From an uncultured Lachnospiraceae bacterium (GTDB taxonomy: Bacteria; Bacillota; Clostridia; Lachnospirales; Lachnospiraceae), in the NCBI GenBank assembly GCA_905203555.1, contig CAJKWK010000047.1, positions 1 to 23,722 of the forward strand: a stretch of DNA of 23,722 nucleotides, written 5' to 3'. Below are positions 20,928 through 23,722 of this stretch, piece after piece (position 1 is the first letter of the stretch; each line of letters opens with the position of its first letter). The position numbers and the translations under genes were made by a program. The notes under the pieces were generated by a model. It saw only the letters and a program-made list of their open reading frames with translations. It had not been told where the DNA came from and did no database searches.

Positions 20928-21098
20928 ATGGCAAAGAATACAAATAGTACAAACAAAAACTCTTACTCATCTTATGCAGATGAACAGAACAAGAACTCTA
21001 ACAAAAACACAACATCTCAGAATAAGAACTGCAGAAACAGTTCTGATAAAAACAGCAGCTCTAACAAGAATAGCAGCAACAGTTCTAACAACTATTAA
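20928..21098 (+). CDS. Small Asn/Ser-rich protein (56 aa), unknown function
   Basis: This 56-residue protein begins MAKNTNSTNKNSYSSYADEQ and ends SSNSSNNY. By my count 17 residues are Asn, 15 Ser and 7 Lys, so Asn plus Ser exceed half the protein. It has no hydrophobic core, no signal peptide and a single Cys (35), and should be disordered. An excellent ribosome-binding site AGGAGG (20913-20918), nine bases before the ATG, and a strong terminator 50 bases after the stop argue that it is real. Another frame across 20896-21105 is open but lacks that start context. The composition recalls small spore or coat-associated proteins of Firmicutes, yet I cannot place it in a family. Confidence 0.7.
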   Translation: MAKNTNSTNKNSYSSYADEQNKNSNKNTTSQNKNCRNSSDKNSSSNKNSSNSSNNY

Positions 21099-21148
21099 CC
21101 ATTAGAATTTTAAAAAGAGTAGTTTGGTACAGAGAAAAAGCAGTGCAG

Positions 21149-21183
21149 GACAGAGTAAAGTTGAACTTTACTCTGTCTTTATT
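21149..21183 (+). terminator. Terminator after the Asn/Ser-rich gene
   Basis: GACAGAGTAAAG (21149-21160) pairs with CTTTACTCTGTC (21166-21177), loop TTGAA, followed by TTTATTTT. The loop also carries the -35 of the next gene's promoter. Confidence 0.88.
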
Positions 21184-21190
21184 TTATAGT
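21161..21190 (+). promoter_or_regulatory. Promoter of the rRNA methyltransferase operon, nested in a terminator
   Basis: TTGAAC (21161-21166), 18 bases and TATAGT (21185-21190). The -35 lies in the loop of the preceding terminator and the spacer covers its 3' arm. The start codon at 21218 follows about 20 bases after the expected transcription start. Confidence 0.55.
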
Positions 21191-21217
21191 AAGATATTTA
21201 CAAAAGAGGTAGAGAAT

Positions 21218-22363
21218 ATGAAATATTTAGAGTTAATTGCACCCTGTCATTTTGGACTGGAGTCTGTATTGAAAAGAGAAATCATAGATCTTGGATATGA
21301 AATTTCAAAAGTAGAAGATGGCAGAGTCACATTTTTGGGAGATGCCGAGGCTATTTGCCGGGCAAATATTTTTCTTCGTACGGCAGAAAGGATTTTGCTG
21401 AAAGTCGGAGAGTTTAAAGCAGTTACATTTGATGAATTATTTGAAAAAACAAAAGCATTACCATGGGAAACATATATCCCTGCAAATGGAAAGTTCTGGG
21501 TAACAAAGGCTGCATCGGTCAAAAGCAAGTTGTTTAGTCCTTCCGATATCCAGTCTATTATGAAAAAGGCAATGGTAGAAAGAATGAAGTCCCGATATCA
21601 TCAAGAGTGGTTTCCAGAGGATGGCGCATCCTATCCTGTCCGGGTGTTTCTGATGAAGGATATGGTTACGGTAGGGATTGATACCTCCGGAATTTCATTG
21701 CATAAACGGGGATATCGACAGATGACCGCAAAGGCTCCGATTACAGAAACCCTGGCTGCAGCATTGATTATGCTTACTCCTTGGAGAAAAGATCGGATTT
21801 TGGTAGATCCTTTCTGCGGAAGCGGAACATTTCCGATCGAAGCGGCCATGATTGCTGCGAATATAGCACCAGGTATGAATCGCTCGTTTACTGCGGAAGA
21901 ATGGACTAATCTGATTCCGAAAAAGCTCTGGTATGAGACGGTTGAAGAGGCGCAGGAATTGATTGACGAGGATGTTCAAGTGGACATTCAGGGCTATGAC
22001 ATTGATGGTGACGTGATCAAGGCGGCTCGGAAAAATGCTGAAGATGCCGGGGTTGGACATCTGATCCATTTTCAGCAAAGACCGGTCAGTGAACTTCGTC
22101 ATCCGAAAAAATATGGGTTCATTATTACAAATCCTCCATATGGAGAGCGGTTGGAAGAAAAAGAAGCGCTGCCAAAATTATATCGTGAGTTTGGTCAGAG
22201 TTTCCAAAAGTTAGATAGTTGGTCAGCGTATATGATCACCAGTTACGAAGATGCTGAGCGGTATTTCGGGAAAAAGGCGGATAAGAACCGTAAGATTTAT
22301 AATGGAATGATTAAGACCTATTTTTATCAGTTTATGGGACCAAAGCCGCCGAGGCGAGGTTAA
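21218..22363 (+). CDS. THUMP-domain 23S rRNA (guanine-N2)-methyltransferase (RlmL/YpsC family)
   Basis: This 381-residue protein has an N-terminal ferredoxin-like/THUMP RNA-binding part (about 1-160; MKYLELIAPCHFGLESVLKRE, then RVFLMKDMVTVGIDTSG and LHKRGYRQ). The C-terminal Rossmann methyltransferase binds SAM with DPFCGSGT (197-204) and carries the catalytic NPPYGER motif (305-311) typical of N2-guanine methylation. Relatives are the N-terminal half of E. coli RlmL and B. subtilis YpsC. The ATG at 21218 has AAAGAGGT at 21203-21210; the frame is open upstream but runs through the terminator. rdgB follows about 30 bases after the stop, so the three downstream genes probably form one operon. 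Confidence 0.9.
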   Translation: MKYLELIAPCHFGLESVLKREIIDLGYEISKVEDGRVTFLGDAEAICRANIFLRTAERILLKVGEFKAVTFDELFEKTKALPWETYIPANGKFWVTKAASVKSKLFSPSDIQSIMKKAMVERMKSRYHQEWFPEDGASYPVRVFLMKDMVTVGIDTSGISLHKRGYRQMTAKAPITETLAAALIMLTPWRKDRILVDPFCGSGTFPIEAAMIAANIAPGMNRSFTAEEWTNLIPKKLWYETVEEAQELIDEDVQVDIQGYDIDGDVIKAARKNAEDAGVGHLIHFQQRPVSELRHPKKYGFIITNPPYGERLEEKEALPKLYREFGQSFQKLDSWSAYMITSYEDAERYFGKKADKNRKIYNGMIKTYFYQFMGPKPPRRG

Positions 22364-22394
22364 GAAACTGAGATGGATGACAGAGGATAAAGTG

Positions 22395-23024
22395 ATGGAA
22401 AAGAGAATTGTATTTGCAACAGGAAATCAAAATAAAATGACAGAGATCCGGATGATTTTAAAAGATCTCGGTATGCCGATATTTTCAATGAAAGAACTGG
22501 GAATTGACGAAGAAATTGTGGAGGATGGCATTTCTTTCGAAGAAAATGCAGAGATTAAAGTACGTGCAATTTCGAGATTACTGCCGGATGATATTGTTCT
22601 GGCAGATGATTCCGGTCTGGAAATTGATTATCTGGATGGGGCGCCTGGGATTTATTCTGCGAGATTTGCCGGTGAGGACACTTCCTATGATATTAAGAAT
22701 CGGATTTTCCTGGATAAATTAGAAGGGGTTCCGGATAAAGACAGAACAGCGCGTTTCGTGTGTGCCATTGCAGCCGCATTTCCGGATGGAGAGGTACAGA
22801 CAGTGCGTGGAACGATTGAAGGACAGGTTGCGCATGAAATAGCCGGTGAAAATGGATTTGGCTATGATCCGATTTTTTATGTGCCGGAATACGGATGTAC
22901 AACAGCTGAGATGGATCCTGATAAGAAAAATGAATTAAGTCATAGAGGCAATGCGTTGCGGGCGATGCGTGCGATTATTGAAACAAAATATAAAGAAGAC
23001 GAAGGTAAAAATGAAACATTATGA
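22395..23024 (+). CDS. rdgB: XTP/dITP diphosphatase (RdgB/HAM1 family)
   Basis: This 209-residue enzyme removes deaminated purine nucleotides (ITP, dITP, XTP) from the pool by releasing PPi. It shows FATGNQNKMTEIR (7-19), ADDSGLEIDYLDGAPGIYSA (70-89, with the catalytic acidic residues), GFGYDPIF (154-161) and SHRGNALRAM (182-191), the full family set. The start at 22395 fits AGAGGA at 22382-22387; in-frame ATG 22377 is less well placed. Its stop overlaps the next gene's start by four bases (ATGA), so the phosphoesterase is translationally coupled, as often seen for rdgB-yfcE pairs. Confidence 0.95.
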   Translation: MEKRIVFATGNQNKMTEIRMILKDLGMPIFSMKELGIDEEIVEDGISFEENAEIKVRAISRLLPDDIVLADDSGLEIDYLDGAPGIYSARFAGEDTSYDIKNRIFLDKLEGVPDKDRTARFVCAIAAAFPDGEVQTVRGTIEGQVAHEIAGENGFGYDPIFYVPEYGCTTAEMDPDKKNELSHRGNALRAMRAIIETKYKEDEGKNETL

Positions 23025-23503
23025 GGGTGTTGATTGTAAGTGATACCCATGGAAAGCATGGTAATCTGGATCGTGCGTTGGAGCGTGCCGGATATATCGA
23101 TGTTTTTATCCATTTGGGGGATGTAGAGGGCGGCGAAATCTATATAGATGCAGTTGTAGAATGCGAGAAACATATTGTGAGGGGAAATAATGATTTCTTT
23201 TCAGATCTGCCAAGAGAAGAAGAGTTTATGCTCGGATCAAAACGAGTGTTTATTACCCATGGACATAATTATTATGTTTCGCTTGATCCGGAAATTATTA
23301 AGGAAGAGGGGAGGGCGCGTAAAGCAGACATTGTAATGTATGGACATACGCATAAGCCATATTTGGATGTGGAAGAAGATATTACGGTTTTGAATCCGGG
23401 AAGTTTATCGTTTCCACGACAGGAAGGCAGAAAAGGCAGTTTTATGATCTTGGAAATGGATGAAAATGGAAATTGCGATTACAAACAGCTTTATATAGAA
23501 TAA
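23021..23503 (+). CDS. YfcE/MJ0936-family metallophosphoesterase
   Basis: This 160-residue protein carries the whole calcineurin-like metal-binding set: SDTHG (7-11), LGDVEG (32-37), RGNND (54-58), THGH (79-82) and YGHTHK (107-112). Two divalent metals would be bound. Relatives hydrolyse phosphodiesters such as bis-pNPP in vitro; the physiological substrate is unknown. Coupling to rdgB by ATGA suggests a role in nucleotide clean-up. The length is normal for the family. Confidence 0.92.
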   Translation: MRVLIVSDTHGKHGNLDRALERAGYIDVFIHLGDVEGGEIYIDAVVECEKHIVRGNNDFFSDLPREEEFMLGSKRVFITHGHNYYVSLDPEIIKEEGRARKADIVMYGHTHKPYLDVEEDITVLNPGSLSFPRQEGRKGSFMILEMDENGNCDYKQLYIE

Positions 23504-23521
23504 CAGCGTGAAAAAGTGTAG

Positions 23522-23551
23522 GAACCGGATGGAATTTCATGTCTGGTTCTT
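23522..23551 (+). terminator. Probable terminator after the phosphoesterase gene
   Basis: GAACCGGA (23522-23529) pairs with TCTGGTTC (23542-23549, one G-U) followed by only TT. The stem is convincing and the U-tract is weak. Confidence 0.5.
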
Positions 23552-23599
23552 GCATAAAATAAAAAAATCAAAAAAAATGAAAAAATATAAAAATAATTG

Positions 23600-23628
23600 T
23601 TGACATTAAAAAATCTATGTTATATAAT
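23600..23628 (+). promoter_or_regulatory. Perfect consensus promoter of a tRNA gene
   Basis: TTGACA (23600-23605), exactly 17 bases and TATAAT (23623-23628) after a long A-rich stretch, about 40 bases before tRNA-Pro. A 6-bp hairpin TGCGTC/GACGCA (23635-23654) lies in the 5' leader. Confidence 0.93.
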
Positions 23629-23668
23629 AACAACTGCGTCACAGGTCAGACGCAAAAGTAAACAGCTA

Positions 23669-23722
23669 CGGGGTGTGGCTCAGCTTGGCTAGAGCGCCTG
23701 GTTTGGGACCAGGAGGTCGCAG
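23669..23722 (+). tRNA. tRNA-Pro (anticodon TGG), cut by the window end
   Basis: The 5' acceptor strand CGGGGTG, D-arm GGCTCAGCTTGGCTAGAGC, and anticodon stem CCTGG/CCAGG with loop TTTGGGA (anticodon TGG) are present. The window ends in the variable/T-arm region (GGTCGCAG), so about 20 bases are missing. tRNA-Pro is expected from the CGGGGTG acceptor and TGG anticodon. Confidence 0.93.

Noticed and set aside
20896..21105. A 69-residue frame (Thr/Arg-rich) over the Asn/Ser-rich gene
   Set aside because: Its ATG lacks a ribosome-binding site, whereas AGGAGG at 20913-20918 points to ATG 20928 in the other frame, whose composition is coherent from end to end.

Overview
The window is about 24 kb of a low-GC Firmicutes chromosome. 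The alpha ribosomal-protein operon carries a long bL17, the polar amino-acid ABC genes are of clostridial type, glycolysis uses a PPi-dependent phosphofructokinase, and SfsA is fused to MutY. Together these point to the Lachnospiraceae (a Dorea/Blautia/Mediterraneibacter-like gut anaerobe). That placement is inferred from gene content and family knowledge, not from a database search.

Layout. (1) Positions 1-4019: the distal ribosomal cluster rpmJ - [0.5 kb structured spacer] - rpsM - rpsK - rpsD - rpoA - rplQ, closed by a strong terminator. (2) 4063-6658: an unknown membrane-anchored protein, a Cof-type HAD phosphatase and the undecaprenyl-diphosphatase uppP. (3) 6659-9380: an amino-acid ABC transporter (lipoprotein, permease, ATPase) behind a promoter carrying six helically phased TGCAT boxes. 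The binding protein appears to be circularly permuted. (4) 9436-11281: one 576-residue protein that fuses an SfsA nuclease-like domain to a complete MutY. (5) 11280-14935: a TetR regulator with a palindrome over its own promoter, a diacylglycerol/lipid kinase, a PAP2 phosphatase and trpS. (6) 14942-16549, minus strand: tRNA-Arg(ACG) with a perfect consensus promoter, and pfp. (7) 16627-19850: a two-gene envelope module, a pseudokinase-TM-helical protein resembling the EssB/YukC layout of type VII secretion, overlapping an Ig-repeat surface protein. (8) 20071-21180: a HAAS-domain membrane protein and a 56-residue Asn/Ser-rich protein, which has its own ribosome-binding site and terminator. (9) 21161-23551: a THUMP-domain rRNA methyltransferase, rdgB and a YfcE-type phosphoesterase. 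The window ends inside a tRNA-Pro(TGG).

Most genes are housekeeping. The parts most worth following up are the permuted binding protein with its phased operator array, the SfsA-MutY fusion, the structured rpmJ-rpsM spacer whose GCCAT segment can pair with three alternative ATGGC partners including the rpsM start, and the EssB-like pseudokinase/Ig module. That module sits outside any visible secretion locus and has an apparent -1 frame problem at its beginning.

Limits: everything here was read by eye. RNA folds were not energy-minimised, domains were assigned by motif recognition, and promoter calls rest on matches to sigma-A consensus and spacing.
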